From the NCBI GenBank assembly GCA_030430575.1, contig JAUIKF010000024.1:49087-113086 (forward strand): a DNA stretch of 64,000 nt, written 5' to 3'. Source of the stretch: Bacteroidia bacterium. Lineage in GTDB: Bacteria; Bacteroidota; Bacteroidia; J057. Within the stretch, counting starts at the first letter, position 1; every line of letters starts with the position of its first letter. The notes under the pieces are model-generated. The model did not search any database. It had not been told where the DNA came from and saw only the letters and a list, made by a program, of their open reading frames with translations. This document shows, piece after piece, positions 52,368 to 62,327 of the stretch. Made by a program: the position numbers and the translations under genes.

Positions 52368-53393
52368 TTAGGGGGTTTGTGTTAAATAGGTATCTCTATA
52401 AATCAATTCAATGGCTTCAATGGATTTGATCCCTTCATCGCCCTCTACAACGTCGTGGCGCTCGTTGAGCAGCTTGGCTACCACGTTGGTGACGACCTTG
52501 TCGTGATTGGAACTGGTGCCTTGGTATTTGCCATAGGCATTGGGCTTGTCATCAAATACGATATTTTCGGGTAGCGGATAAGACTGCACATCCCAAAAAT
52601 CTATTTGGTTGAGGTAACGGCCGCCAATCTTAATGGTTCCTTTTTCCCCAATAATTGTGATGCTTCCCTCATAATTCTTATTGTAAACAGCGGTCGTCCA
52701 ATTTAAGGTCCCTAATACCCCAGACGCAAACTTGATTTGAGAAATTCCACAATCTTCGATTTCAATATCTTGCATTTTGGTCTCCAGGGTGGTTTTGGCT
52801 TCAAGCACGTCTCCAAACCACCAGATCATGAGATCGATAAAGTGACTCACTTGCGTATACAGTCCTCCTCCCTCAAGCGCCTTGCTCCCACGCCAATTTG
52901 AGTCCTTATAATATCCTGCATGGCGATTCCAGAGCACATTGCAATTGACCATATACACTTGCCCCAGCTTCCCTTGCATGATGGCTTGTTTAGCCAAGGC
53001 AATCGGTTTATTGTAGCGATTTTGCTTAACAACAAATAAATCGACCCCATTGGCTTTGGCAGCTGCTATCATACGCTTACAGTCAGCAGAATTGAGCGCC
53101 ATGGGCTTTTCCACCAAAATATGCTTCCCCGCTTCGGCCGCCTGAATACTCATCTCTGCATGCAAACCATGCGGTGTACAGATGCATACGACCTCCGCAG
53201 GGCTTTCTGCTAATAATTTCTTGAAATCCGTGTAATACACTGGAAGTTCATACAGTTGCTGGTATTTCTGGGCAATGTCTTCCTCAATGTCACATACCGC
53301 AACGACCTCTGCGCGAGGCTCTGCGTCTAGGACAGCAAGGTGACGTTTCCCTATATTTCCGCAGCCAATAATGGCGAATTTGATGTCATTCAT
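52368..53393 (-). CDS. Gfo/Idh/MocA-family oxidoreductase
   Basis: A 341-residue protein from M-N-D-I-K-F at 53393. NAD-binding A-I-I-G-C-G-N-I-G-K-R-H, then C-T-P-H-G-L-H and E-K-P-M-A-L-N, the conserved lysine-proline of the family. C-terminal domain has G-G-L-Y-T-Q-V-S-H-F-I-D. Likely oxidises a nucleotide sugar (WlbA-like), giving the keto-sugar aminated by the DegT enzyme. The pair probably makes an acetamido or amino uronic/dideoxy sugar (inference). Confidence 0.93.
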   Translation of the reverse strand: MNDIKFAIIGCGNIGKRHLAVLDAEPRAEVVAVCDIEEDIAQKYQQLYELPVYYTDFKKLLAESPAEVVCICTPHGLHAEMSIQAAEAGKHILVEKPMALNSADCKRMIAAAKANGVDLFVVKQNRYNKPIALAKQAIMQGKLGQVYMVNCNVLWNRHAGYYKDSNWRGSKALEGGGLYTQVSHFIDLMIWWFGDVLEAKTTLETKMQDIEIEDCGISQIKFASGVLGTLNWTTAVYNKNYEGSITIIGEKGTIKIGGRYLNQIDFWDVQSYPLPENIVFDDKPNAYGKYQGTSSNHDKVVTNVVAKLLNERHDVVEGDEGIKSIEAIELIYRDTYLTQTP

Positions 53394-53539
53394 AAATTGA
53401 TCGCTTAAAAAATGATGCTTCTTCTTAGTCAATCCAAAATTTTAACGAAATTGGCAGCCCGTTTGGCCATGCCATTTGCCTAAAATTGGCGTTGAAGTTT
53501 ACAAATTTAATTGGTTAATCAAACCGCAGCGAGGGAATT

Positions 53540-54865
53540 ATGAAAAAGGTATTGATCATCGTTTATTATTGGCCGCCAGCAGGGGGAGGAGGCGTACAAC
53601 GATGGGTGAAATTTGTGAAATACCTTCCGCAATTGGGATGGGAGCCCATCCTCTATGTGCCAGAGAACCCAGACTATCCCATTTTGGATGAGTCATTGGC
53701 AGCAGAGGTGCCCGAAGGGATACAAATCATCCGAAGGCCGATCTGGGAACCTCGAAAATTGTATCGAAGATTTCTGGGCAAATCTACCAAAGGACCCAAG
53801 AAAGCGAATAAAGCCAAACTAGATCAGTTATTTTACCTAGACCCTAAAGAGCGGTCTTGGAAACAGAACCTTGGGATATGGCTACGCGGAAACCTGTTTA
53901 TCCCTGATGCACGCGTATTTTGGATCAATCCCTCTGTGCGCTTTTTAAAAAAATACCTCAAACAACATCCGGTAGACGCTGTCATCACTTCTGGACCTCC
54001 ACATAGCCTGCATCTGATTGGGTTAAAGCTCAAGCGAAAAATCAATATCACCTGGGTAGCGGACTTTCGAGATCCTTGGATAGAGATCGAGTATTATGGG
54101 AAAATGATGCTTACAAAATGGGCTGATGCTAAGCACAGACGATTGGAAGTCGAAGTGCTGAAGGAGTCTGATGCGATTATCAAAGCAACCTATTACTGGG
54201 TGGAGCGGGACCGAAAACTGGGTGCTCATTACCCTTTGGCCATCACCAATGGCTATGATGAGGATGACTTTTCCCATGCCCCGCCTGCTCTTAGTGAACA
54301 CTTCCTGATGAGCCACATTGGCACACTGGCCAATGACCGCAATCCCCATCTGCTGTGGCAGGCCCTCAGTCAATTATCCGCTGAAATCCCTGGGTTTAAG
54401 GAAGACCTGAGGGTACAGGTAGTGGGGAAAACAGATGAAGTGGTCGTATCCACGATGAATGACCTGGGATTAGGGGATTGTCTTGTCAATCCAGGATATG
54501 TCTCTCATGATGAAGCCATTCGGCTTATGCAGGCCTCACAAGTACTCCTTTTGCTGATCAACGATGTAGACTACAATGCCCCAGGCCGTATGACTGGCAA
54601 GATATTCGAATACCTAGCGGCTGAAAGACCTATTTTGCTAATCGGCCCTGAAGAAGGGGATGCCGCTAAAGTCGTACGGATGACAGGGGCTGGTGACGTG
54701 GTCACTTTCACGGATCTAGAACGCCTAAAAGCCGTTATCCGATCCTATTATGAACAATATAAGGCGGGCAATCTCTCGATAGATTCCAAAGGCTACGGGC
54801 AATTTTCCCGCAGGGCCATCAGCGGCCAGATGGCTGACCTACTCAATGAATTGACAACCTCATGA
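53540..54865 (+). CDS. Glycosyltransferase family 4-like
   Basis: A 441-residue GT-B enzyme. N-terminal Y-Y-W-P-P-A-G-G-G-G-V-Q-R-W-V is the nucleotide-sugar loop of GT4; C-terminal domain has P-G-Y-V-S-H-D-E-A and G-R-M-T-G-K-I-F-E-Y-L-A. No signal or membrane helix. First gene of a tight operon; its stop overlaps the next start by 4 bp. Adds a sugar to a surface glycan precursor. Confidence 0.93.
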   Translation: MKKVLIIVYYWPPAGGGGVQRWVKFVKYLPQLGWEPILYVPENPDYPILDESLAAEVPEGIQIIRRPIWEPRKLYRRFLGKSTKGPKKANKAKLDQLFYLDPKERSWKQNLGIWLRGNLFIPDARVFWINPSVRFLKKYLKQHPVDAVITSGPPHSLHLIGLKLKRKINITWVADFRDPWIEIEYYGKMMLTKWADAKHRRLEVEVLKESDAIIKATYYWVERDRKLGAHYPLAITNGYDEDDFSHAPPALSEHFLMSHIGTLANDRNPHLLWQALSQLSAEIPGFKEDLRVQVVGKTDEVVVSTMNDLGLGDCLVNPGYVSHDEAIRLMQASQVLLLLINDVDYNAPGRMTGKIFEYLAAERPILLIGPEEGDAAKVVRMTGAGDVVTFTDLERLKAVIRSYYEQYKAGNLSIDSKGYGQFSRRAISGQMADLLNELTTS

Positions 54866-55818
54866 TCAATATTCTCATCACCAGCGCAGGCACCGCCTCC
54901 GCCATCTCCGTCATCAAAGCTCTCAAAGCACAGACGGCCCTTGAAGTAAGGCTCATCGCGACGGACATGGATGAAATGGCCGCAGGCCTGTACTTGGCAG
55001 ATGCGTATTACCTGACGCCTTCTATCAAGGAAGCAGCCTATTTGCCTACCCTCCTGGAGATCATCCAAAAAGAGCAAATCCAGCTGATGTTCCCCATCTT
55101 TTCAAAAGAGATAGAGGTAATCGCTCAGCATAAAGAAATATTGGATGGGGTAGGGGTAAAGCTATTATTACACCCCATTGAGTCTATCCAGTTAGTCAAT
55201 GACAAATTCAGAATGGGCGACTGGGTAGCCGCTCAGGGAATTGACACCCCTCGGTGTTTTCCCAAAAAAGAATTATCGCTTCTCACAGAAAACCATCTGC
55301 CCATATTTGTAAAACCTGTTTCCAGTAGCTCAAGTAAGGGGGCTCGCAAACTCACTAAGCTGGAAGAAATCAAGCAGTTATTGCCCCAGTATGACAGCCT
55401 GGTGTTTCAGGAATATGTAGAAGGCACAGAATATACCCTGGATATTTTGGTCAATAAGGCACACCAGCCCATCGTCATCGCGCCGCGTATCCGCCTGTCG
55501 ACGAAGGCCGGACAAAGTGTTAAAGGGGAAACGGTCAGTTCTGAGCCATTTGTGGAGATGGTGGAATCGATCTGCAAAGGATTGAAGCTTGTAGGGCCTT
55601 GCAACATCCAGTTTATGAAGCAGGGAGACCGGTATTATTTTATCGAGGTCAACCCACGCTTTGCGGCTGGCGGATTGATGTTGACGGTAGGTGCAGGGGC
55701 AAATATTCCGCTACTGGCAGTCAAAGAAATGCTGGGCATGCCCATTGATGAGGCGGAATGTAAAACACGACCCGGGGTACGGATGACAAGGTATTGGGAA
55801 GAAATTATTTTAGGATAA
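54862..55818 (+). CDS. ATP-grasp protein (CarB/PylC-like)
   Basis: A 318-residue ligase-like protein. N-terminal Rossmann-like fold (I-L-I-T-S-A-G), then ATP-grasp with V-K-P-V-S-S-S-S-S-K-G, V-F-Q-E-Y-V-E-G-T-E-Y, and E-V-N-P-R-F-A-A-G-G for metal/ATP. Such proteins in capsule loci may join an amino acid or acid to a sugar; the substrate is unknown. It overlaps its upstream neighbour by 4 bp, so is translationally coupled. Confidence 0.9.
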   Translation: MINILITSAGTASAISVIKALKAQTALEVRLIATDMDEMAAGLYLADAYYLTPSIKEAAYLPTLLEIIQKEQIQLMFPIFSKEIEVIAQHKEILDGVGVKLLLHPIESIQLVNDKFRMGDWVAAQGIDTPRCFPKKELSLLTENHLPIFVKPVSSSSSKGARKLTKLEEIKQLLPQYDSLVFQEYVEGTEYTLDILVNKAHQPIVIAPRIRLSTKAGQSVKGETVSSEPFVEMVESICKGLKLVGPCNIQFMKQGDRYYFIEVNPRFAAGGLMLTVGAGANIPLLAVKEMLGMPIDEAECKTRPGVRMTRYWEEIILG

Positions 55819-55833
55819 AAAAGAAAGACAGAT

Positions 55834-56841
55834 ATGTTAGATTTTGATTTTTCGACAGCCATAAAAGGGAAAAAAGTCATCGGCTATGGGACTGGGATCA
55901 CCATGTTGGGCACTTTGGCTACCTACCCGCTAGCGCTTGATTATTTGGTCGACGACAATCCCGCCCTGAAAGGCAAGCAGATTGCGGGGCTGGATATTCA
56001 CCCGTCAAGTATGTTGGATCAAGAGGATCCGGCGGATATTTTTATCCTTCTTTTTGCCTCTACCCCCCGATCCGTATTAAAAATGGGCACTCAATTGACC
56101 CAAAAAGGCTTTACCTTCTTTGAGCACTTTGTGGACTGCTCTTTTCTCCATTTCAAAAGTATCTCCGAACGCCTTAAAGAAAAGCTCGATATCACGACAG
56201 ACTACCAGCGCTTTTTGGACATTCGTTTGGCCGTCCTCAATTCCGCCCTACCCAACCTATCTACCATCAGTGGGACCTGGCTCTATACAGAATTGATCGA
56301 TCACCTGCTCCCCAAGACTGATGGGGAGGTAGCAGAATGTGGGGTCTTTTATGGGGGAAACGCCATCGCGACGCTGACAGCCTTGCCAGCGCTTCAAGCG
56401 CGTCCTTATCACCTCTTTGACAGTTTTGATGGATTTCAATCTTTTTCGAAATATGACCCGATAGCTCGAAAAGATGATTTCAAAAACACAGACTTTCCCC
56501 TCGTAAAAACAGTTTTTTCCAATTTCCCTCAGGTAAAAATCCACAAAGGCTTTTTTAACGAAACGCTTCCGCACCTTCCCGATGCTGAATATGCCATGGT
56601 CTATATCGATTGTGACCTCTATGAGCCGACGGTTTATTGCTGTGAATATTTTCAGGACAAATTGGGAGACCAGGGAGGCTTTTTTCTTCACGATTACTGG
56701 GTGCCTGATACCAAAAGGCCAGATGGCGGCAAAGCCAACTTTGAAGGGATCAAGCAAGCCATTGCAGAGCTTTACCCTACAGGCAATGCTCAGATCATCG
56801 AATTTCCTGAAACGACTCATGCCCTTATCTTCCCTCACTAA
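55834..56841 (+). CDS. TylF/MycF-type methyltransferase with N-terminal Rossmann-like domain
   Basis: A 335-residue protein. Residues 1-110 form a nucleotide-binding-like fold (V-I-G-Y-G-T-G, Y-L-V-D-D-N-P). The catalytic domain has A-E-C-G-V-F-Y-G-G-N-A and Y-H-L-F-D-S-F-D-G-F, and Y-I-D-C-D-L-Y-E for metal, all typical of TylF. SAM-dependent O-methylation of a sugar is likely. It overlaps the HAD gene by 1 bp. Confidence 0.9.
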   Translation: MLDFDFSTAIKGKKVIGYGTGITMLGTLATYPLALDYLVDDNPALKGKQIAGLDIHPSSMLDQEDPADIFILLFASTPRSVLKMGTQLTQKGFTFFEHFVDCSFLHFKSISERLKEKLDITTDYQRFLDIRLAVLNSALPNLSTISGTWLYTELIDHLLPKTDGEVAECGVFYGGNAIATLTALPALQARPYHLFDSFDGFQSFSKYDPIARKDDFKNTDFPLVKTVFSNFPQVKIHKGFFNETLPHLPDAEYAMVYIDCDLYEPTVYCCEYFQDKLGDQGGFFLHDYWVPDTKRPDGGKANFEGIKQAIAELYPTGNAQIIEFPETTHALIFPH

Positions 56842-57494
56842 TGGATAAACCGATTTTTTTCTTTGACCTAGACGGCCCTATTCTCGATGTGTCATTCAAA
56901 TACTACCAGGTATATGCGGACCTGTTAGCTGAGGAAGGGTACACGCCTCTTCCAAAGGATACCTATTGGGAGATGAAGCGGGCACGAATTCCCGCTGTAG
57001 AAATTTTGGCACATTCCCAGGCTGGCGCATGGACACCTGCTTACCGCACGGCGCGCAAAGGCCTGATTGAGACGGACCGCTACTTGGCCTATGATCGACT
57101 TCAACCACAGATTAAGGAGGTCTTAACCGCCCTCAGAAGGGATTTTCGACTCGTCATGATGACCCTTCGGTCATCAAGGCCTCACTTGATGAGAGAACTG
57201 GAACGATTGGGGCTTTTACCCTTTTTTGAGCAGATCCTCAGCAGTGGAGAGGAACTGAATCCACGGTGGAAAGTCAAGTATAATGCGATTCAGCAGTACT
57301 GCACAGATGGCATCCCCGCGGGTAGTTGGATCATAGGAGATACGAGTACCGATATTCTGGCCGGCACTCATTTGGGACTCTCTACCATAGCTGTGCTGAG
57401 CGGTATTCGGAATCGAGAATGGATTGAAAAAGCATCCCCGATGCATGTGATCGATGACGTGAGTCACTTGGGGGAGATCATCCAGCTTTACTAG
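56841..57494 (+). CDS. HAD-family phosphatase
   Basis: A 217-residue hydrolase. Motif I F-F-D-L-D-G-P with the two aspartates, motif II M-M-T-L-R-S, motif III lysine in K-V-K-Y, motif IV I-G-D-T-S-T-D. The position of Asp-Pro in motif I is unusual (G-P-I in place of G-T-L). Phosphoglycolate-phosphatase-like cap (about 20-85). Probably removes a phosphate from a sugar or lipid intermediate. Last gene of the operon; the next gene faces it with 0 bp between stops. Confidence 0.9.
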   Translation: MDKPIFFFDLDGPILDVSFKYYQVYADLLAEEGYTPLPKDTYWEMKRARIPAVEILAHSQAGAWTPAYRTARKGLIETDRYLAYDRLQPQIKEVLTALRRDFRLVMMTLRSSRPHLMRELERLGLLPFFEQILSSGEELNPRWKVKYNAIQQYCTDGIPAGSWIIGDTSTDILAGTHLGLSTIAVLSGIRNREWIEKASPMHVIDDVSHLGEIIQLY

Positions 57495-58520
57495 CTATTC
57501 AGCGATTATTTTGCCAGAGGTGACGATTCCATTTTTACTGGAGATGCTGTATACATACATCCCAGCAGGAAGGCTTCTCCGCTCAAATGTCACCTGGTCG
57601 CAGGAGCGACATGTCTCTGTTTTTACCAATTGGCCTATCGAATTCCAAAGCTGTATTGTCAGAGGTGCAGTGATGCTGTTAGAAAAATCGAATGTAACAA
57701 AGTGATCAAATGGATTGGGATAAATGGTCAAATGCTGACCTGTCGCCAGCAATTGGTCTATGGCAGTGGTATTAGGGCAAATAGAATCTTGCACATGAAC
57801 CGCCCCAATCACAGAGGCATCGAATCCGTTTCCACTTGAATCAGCTACTACCTGACTAGAGCTACCATTAAAGTTGTACAAGGCTTTGGTACTAGGTAGC
57901 GCTTTGATGTCGGGGCATGGAGGCATAAAATCTACCGTGTACAAGGCCTCTGTAGACAGCCTGACATCTTCTATTTTTCCCGCAAAAAACCGGATTAGAT
58001 CAGCCCCATGAGTGCCTATGGTAGTGGTCTTGGAAAGGGTATAAGTAGAATCATAAAATGCGGCATTACCCGATTGCCTTTTCCCATCTATAAACAATAA
58101 CATGCCCATATTGGGATGGTATACTCCCGCTACATGATACCACTGACCTGCATTCCAATGGGTACTATCAGAATAGACAATATGGTTGGTGTTTCCCACT
58201 CCAAATGAAAAGAGTAGATGCAATTTGCCAGCATGAGGTGCCCAAGCAGCAGGATTAAATACTAGCCCAAAATCATACTCATTCACAGGGGCCTCATTGC
58301 TCCTAAAAATGAGGGCTTGCGGTTCAGAAAGGGTAGGGGTAATATCAAATTCTGGCTGAAACCACATTTCAATGGTCCGAAGGCCATTGCCTACATTGGG
58401 ACCAAGGTTAATGTAATCATCAACCCCATCAAAAGACATCACACTGCTTTGTGCGGTAATCGTTTGGGGGAGATAAATAAATGTAGAGAGAAGGATTAAA
58501 AGGAAAAATTGGCGATGCAT
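57495..58520 (-). CDS. LamG-domain T9SS protein, copy 1
   Basis: A 341-residue protein. Signal peptide ends I-T-A-Q. LamG/concanavalin-like domain about 27-190 (F-D-G-V-D-D-Y-I-N-L-G, R-T-I-E-M-W-F, W-Y-H-V-A-G-V-Y-H-P). Then T9SS type A tail with Y-P-N-P-F and ends G-I-V-T-S-G-K-I-I. Carbohydrate-binding-like surface protein. Convergent with the HAD gene with no gap, so the two must share or lack a terminator. It shares the LamG layout with the next two genes. Confidence 0.93.
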   Translation of the reverse strand: MHRQFFLLILLSTFIYLPQTITAQSSVMSFDGVDDYINLGPNVGNGLRTIEMWFQPEFDITPTLSEPQALIFRSNEAPVNEYDFGLVFNPAAWAPHAGKLHLLFSFGVGNTNHIVYSDSTHWNAGQWYHVAGVYHPNMGMLLFIDGKRQSGNAAFYDSTYTLSKTTTIGTHGADLIRFFAGKIEDVRLSTEALYTVDFMPPCPDIKALPSTKALYNFNGSSSQVVADSSGNGFDASVIGAVHVQDSICPNTTAIDQLLATGQHLTIYPNPFDHFVTFDFSNSITAPLTIQLWNSIGQLVKTETCRSCDQVTFERRSLPAGMYVYSISSKNGIVTSGKIIAE

Positions 58521-58670
58521 TTAGGGTAAGGATTAAGGTTAGAATGAAAAATACTGTTCTAAAACTGTTTACCGTTCACTCCAATATACCCTATTTATCG
58601 CATTTTTTGCATAAATTGACCTAGTATCTTGTCATTTCTTTCTACCCCAAACCCTAAACCCCAATTCCAA

Positions 58671-61600
58671 ATGAAAAAGAACATCATTATATGGTTAATT
58701 TTTCAGCTATTCTTCCCAACATTCCTTTCAGCCCAACTCTCCCCGCCAGTCGGCCCAGGAAATACCTTCAACTTTAACGGTAGCACTCACTTCAACATAG
58801 GCGATGATGTTGCCAATGGGACGCGAACGATTGAAATGTGGGTTAAGTTAAATGTGCCCGTCAATTCCTCCCTGTCAGATGCCCTTACTTTGGTAGTTAG
58901 GGATTATGACAATGGGAGTGCCGTGAGTCAAAATGAATTTGGGCTTTATTTTCGTCATGCGGCTTTTGGCCAAGGCGGGCGCCTCACTTTTTATCGAAGA
59001 GTAGGAGGTGCTGCAAATGAGATTCTTTCTGATCAAAATAGCTGGAATGCGAATGTATGGTACCATATTGCTGGGGTGATCCACCCTCAGAATGGGATGA
59101 TGCTTTTTATCAATGGCGTTTTGCAGCAAGCAACCAATAGTTCCACTTCAGCTATCGGGACTCAAACGGGCTCAAGTACCGATGAGACATGTATTGGTCG
59201 ATGGGGGCAATACATGCGCCCCAATGGCATTCGCTATTTCAACGGCCAGATAGATGAACTCCGATTCTGGACTACAGCGCGCACGCAGACAGAAATTCGC
59301 GCCAATATGTGCCATAAACTAGCTGGGAATGAAACGGGCTTAAAAGCTTATTACCGCTTTGACGAAGTCTCTGGCAGTAACCTGGATGACCTCACAACAG
59401 GCAATTATGATGGTACTGCTTTTGGGACTGTGGCATGGAGGACTTCGGGTGCGCCCGTGGGTGATGCCAGTACGACCATTTATAATGATAATATCCCCTG
59501 GACAGGATGGGCCAATACCCAGTTGAAACTGGATGTCCCAAGTGGAGATACCTTGATTCTGGCATCTCCTTCCGGCAATCCCGATGGGTTGCATATCTAC
59601 CGAATAGGAAGCGATCCTAGCTCGGTAAGTGGCTTAGACGATTGCTTCCCAAACTGGTATTTTGGTGCATTTGTCGCGCATGATAATGATACGACCTTTG
59701 ATTATGACCTCACCTATCGCTACCAGGTGGGAAATGGCCTGATTACCCTTGTCAATGAACCTACCTTAGGACTGTATAAGCGAAAACACAACGCCATCCC
59801 TTCCTGGGGGGATGCCAATGCTACGCTGACGGTAGCTACTGATAATCTCACGCGCCAAAACGAAAGTTACCGCGCTGAATACATTTTTCAAATAGTAGAT
59901 GAACCCATTGACCTAGGGAATGATACGACTGTATGTCAAGGGGTTACGATCCGCTTGGATGCGGGCCCTGCAAGTGCTGGGGTGAGTTACGTTTGGCAAA
60001 ATGGAGCTACTGGCCCTATCCTCCAAGCTAGCCTTCCTGGTCTCTACTCGGTCACACGTACGGGGCCTTGTGGTATTTCACGAGACACTATTCGAATAGA
60101 TATTGAACCTCTCCCTCAAGCCAATCTTGGGCCTGACACAGTTATATGTCAAGGAGGTTCGCTTCTTCTCAGCGCTCCTGGCTCACAAGTCTCTTATCTG
60201 TGGCAGGATGGCTCTTCCCTGCCTAGCTACACCGCTACCAGTTCGGGGGTTTACTGGGTCGAATTAACCAATGCTTGTGGTACAGACAGAGATAGCATTC
60301 AGATTGATTTTTTGCTTCCCCCGATGGTCCAATTAGGAGCTGATACGGTACTATGCCAAGGAGATTCTGTGATCCTTTCCGCAGCTTCACTTCAAGCTAC
60401 TTACTTATGGCAGAATGGAAATGGTTCCGCTACCTTTAAGGCCAAAAATACAGGTATCTATTGGGTAGAGGTAGTCAATGCCTGTGGGATGGACCGAGAT
60501 AGTATTTCCCTCACTTTTTTACCGCCCCCCACACCCAATTTAGGCGCAGACACAGCGCTATGTATAGGGGATGTATTGCTCCTTTCTCCTTCACTTACTG
60601 GTGTCAGCTACACCTGGCAGGATGGGAGCACTCAACCCAATTTTTTGGTACAGACACCGGGACAATATTGGGTGGTGACTGATAGCATGGGATGTGTGGG
60701 GCGCGATTCAGTTACCATAAGTTATATTCCGCCACTTACATTGAATCTTCGAGATACGACCATCTGTGTAGGAGAACAATTGGTCGTGAATGCGGCCAAT
60801 GCACAGGCTACCTATCTCTGGCAAGATGGGAGCACCAATTCCGTATTTTCGATTGTAGGGCCAGGGCTCTACTGGGTAGAAGTGGCAAACCCGTGTGACA
60901 CGATTCGCGATAGCTTAACGGTGGCCTTCTTTCCTGCGATACCCAGTGTTTTTGGGCCTGACACCACCTTGTGTCATGGGGATTCTCTGGTGCTACGCGC
61001 CACCACGGCTGGCGCTACTTATCTTTGGCAAGATGGAAGCCTTGCAGATACGCTTTTGGTGCGCTCCAGTGGTACCTATAGCGTAACCATCCAGCGCGGA
61101 TGTATTCGGAATGATACCCTCGTCGCCACTTTTTTACCCATTCCTCAGATAGACTTGGGCCCATCCATGGAACTCTGTGAAGGAGATAGCATTCGGCTAG
61201 GGAGGTCAGTACTAGGGGCCACTTACCGATGGCAAGATGGTAGTACTGATTCCATCTTTTGGGCAACTAGCACAGGAGTCTTTTGGGTTGAAATAGCAAA
61301 TGCGTGTGGAATGGCCACTGATACTGTTAGCCTTAATTTTTACCCAGAACCCACAGTAGACCTAGGGAGTGATCTCGCATTATGTGAAGGAGACGAGGTT
61401 GTGTTAAATGCCTTTTTCCCTCAAGCTGCTTATCAGTGGCAAGATGGAAGTAGAGAATCCACCTTTACTGTGACAGCCCAGGGGCTTTATTGGGTGATCG
61501 TCAAGAATGGATGTAGAGAGGTTGTAGACTCCCTCCTCGCAACCTTTGGAACGATCCCCCAACTCACCCTCCCCGCAGATACAACCCTATGTGAAGGGGA

Positions 61601-62270
61601 TAGCTTTTTGTTAATTCCAACGATACACAGCAATCTGGCTGTGACATTTCTATGGCAAGACAGCAGTGATTTGCCTAGCTATCCTATTGATACGGCTGGA
61701 ACGTATTCCCTCCAGATTGAGAACCGGTGTGGCACCGATATGGACGAAATCACTGTCGCATGGAATGTCATTCCAGCCCCTAATTTAGGGGAAGATACGC
61801 TTCTCTGTGAAGGGGAAATGTTATTCCTTAATGCCCACGCCCAATATACACAGCAATATATTTGGCAAGATGGGCAAGAAGACTCTCTCTACCAGATATA
61901 TGAGCCAGGGCTTTATATCCTTAGAACTAGAAACCAATGTGGGTTGGGCATAGATTCCCTCCTCGTGGAATATGACCCCTGTGATTGCAGGGTATTCATG
62001 GCCAACGCATTTACCCCAAATGACGATGGTCATAATGAGGAGATAGGGCCTATTTATGATTGTAGGTTTGAGTCCTTTACCTATCAAATATTCAATCGAT
62101 GGGGGAATTTGATCTATGAAACCTCAAACCCAGATGCCCATTGGGATGGGCGTTTTAAAGGCGTTTCATGTCCAGAAGGGGTTTATGTTTGGGTGATCAA
62201 TTATCGAGGATGGCAGACCCGAAAGATCGTTTCGGGAAAACTTCGCGGAAGCCTCACCCTCTTTAGGTAA
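58671..62270 (+). CDS. LamG plus ten Ig-like repeats, type B T9SS tail
   Basis: 1199 residues from ATG 58671 (signal peptide ends F-L-S-A-Q; the in-frame ATG at 58629 precedes it). LamG domain at about 24-215 with T-I-E-M-W-V-K-L-N. Beginning near residue 420, ten repeats of about 68-70 residues, each with L-G-x-D-T-x-x-C-x-G-D, Y-x-W-Q-D-G-S and a Y-W-V-E-V-x-N-x-C-G core, as in adhesion-like domains. The end is a gliding-motility-type C-terminal domain: F-M-A-N-A-F-T-P-N-D-D-G, I-F-N-R-W-G, P-E-G-V-Y-V-W. Large cell-surface or mobile adhesin (inference). Confidence 0.95.
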   Translation: MKKNIIIWLIFQLFFPTFLSAQLSPPVGPGNTFNFNGSTHFNIGDDVANGTRTIEMWVKLNVPVNSSLSDALTLVVRDYDNGSAVSQNEFGLYFRHAAFGQGGRLTFYRRVGGAANEILSDQNSWNANVWYHIAGVIHPQNGMMLFINGVLQQATNSSTSAIGTQTGSSTDETCIGRWGQYMRPNGIRYFNGQIDELRFWTTARTQTEIRANMCHKLAGNETGLKAYYRFDEVSGSNLDDLTTGNYDGTAFGTVAWRTSGAPVGDASTTIYNDNIPWTGWANTQLKLDVPSGDTLILASPSGNPDGLHIYRIGSDPSSVSGLDDCFPNWYFGAFVAHDNDTTFDYDLTYRYQVGNGLITLVNEPTLGLYKRKHNAIPSWGDANATLTVATDNLTRQNESYRAEYIFQIVDEPIDLGNDTTVCQGVTIRLDAGPASAGVSYVWQNGATGPILQASLPGLYSVTRTGPCGISRDTIRIDIEPLPQANLGPDTVICQGGSLLLSAPGSQVSYLWQDGSSLPSYTATSSGVYWVELTNACGTDRDSIQIDFLLPPMVQLGADTVLCQGDSVILSAASLQATYLWQNGNGSATFKAKNTGIYWVEVVNACGMDRDSISLTFLPPPTPNLGADTALCIGDVLLLSPSLTGVSYTWQDGSTQPNFLVQTPGQYWVVTDSMGCVGRDSVTISYIPPLTLNLRDTTICVGEQLVVNAANAQATYLWQDGSTNSVFSIVGPGLYWVEVANPCDTIRDSLTVAFFPAIPSVFGPDTTLCHGDSLVLRATTAGATYLWQDGSLADTLLVRSSGTYSVTIQRGCIRNDTLVATFLPIPQIDLGPSMELCEGDSIRLGRSVLGATYRWQDGSTDSIFWATSTGVFWVEIANACGMATDTVSLNFYPEPTVDLGSDLALCEGDEVVLNAFFPQAAYQWQDGSRESTFTVTAQGLYWVIVKNGCREVVDSLLATFGTIPQLTLPADTTLCEGDSFLLIPTIHSNLAVTFLWQDSSDLPSYPIDTAGTYSLQIENRCGTDMDEITVAWNVIPAPNLGEDTLLCEGEMLFLNAHAQYTQQYIWQDGQEDSLYQIYEPGLYILRTRNQCGLGIDSLLVEYDPCDCRVFMANAFTPNDDGHNEEIGPIYDCRFESFTYQIFNRWGNLIYETSNPDAHWDGRFKGVSCPEGVYVWVINYRGWQTRKIVSGKLRGSLTLFR

Positions 62271-62327
62271 GAACAGGCCCCCTTTTTTTGAATAATATCG
62301 TCTTTTCACCTTATAAATCATCTCAAT

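Noticed and set aside
59900..61980. Satellite or CRISPR-like DNA repeat
   Set aside because: About 200-bp periodicity is coding: ten Ig-like domains in one reading frame.
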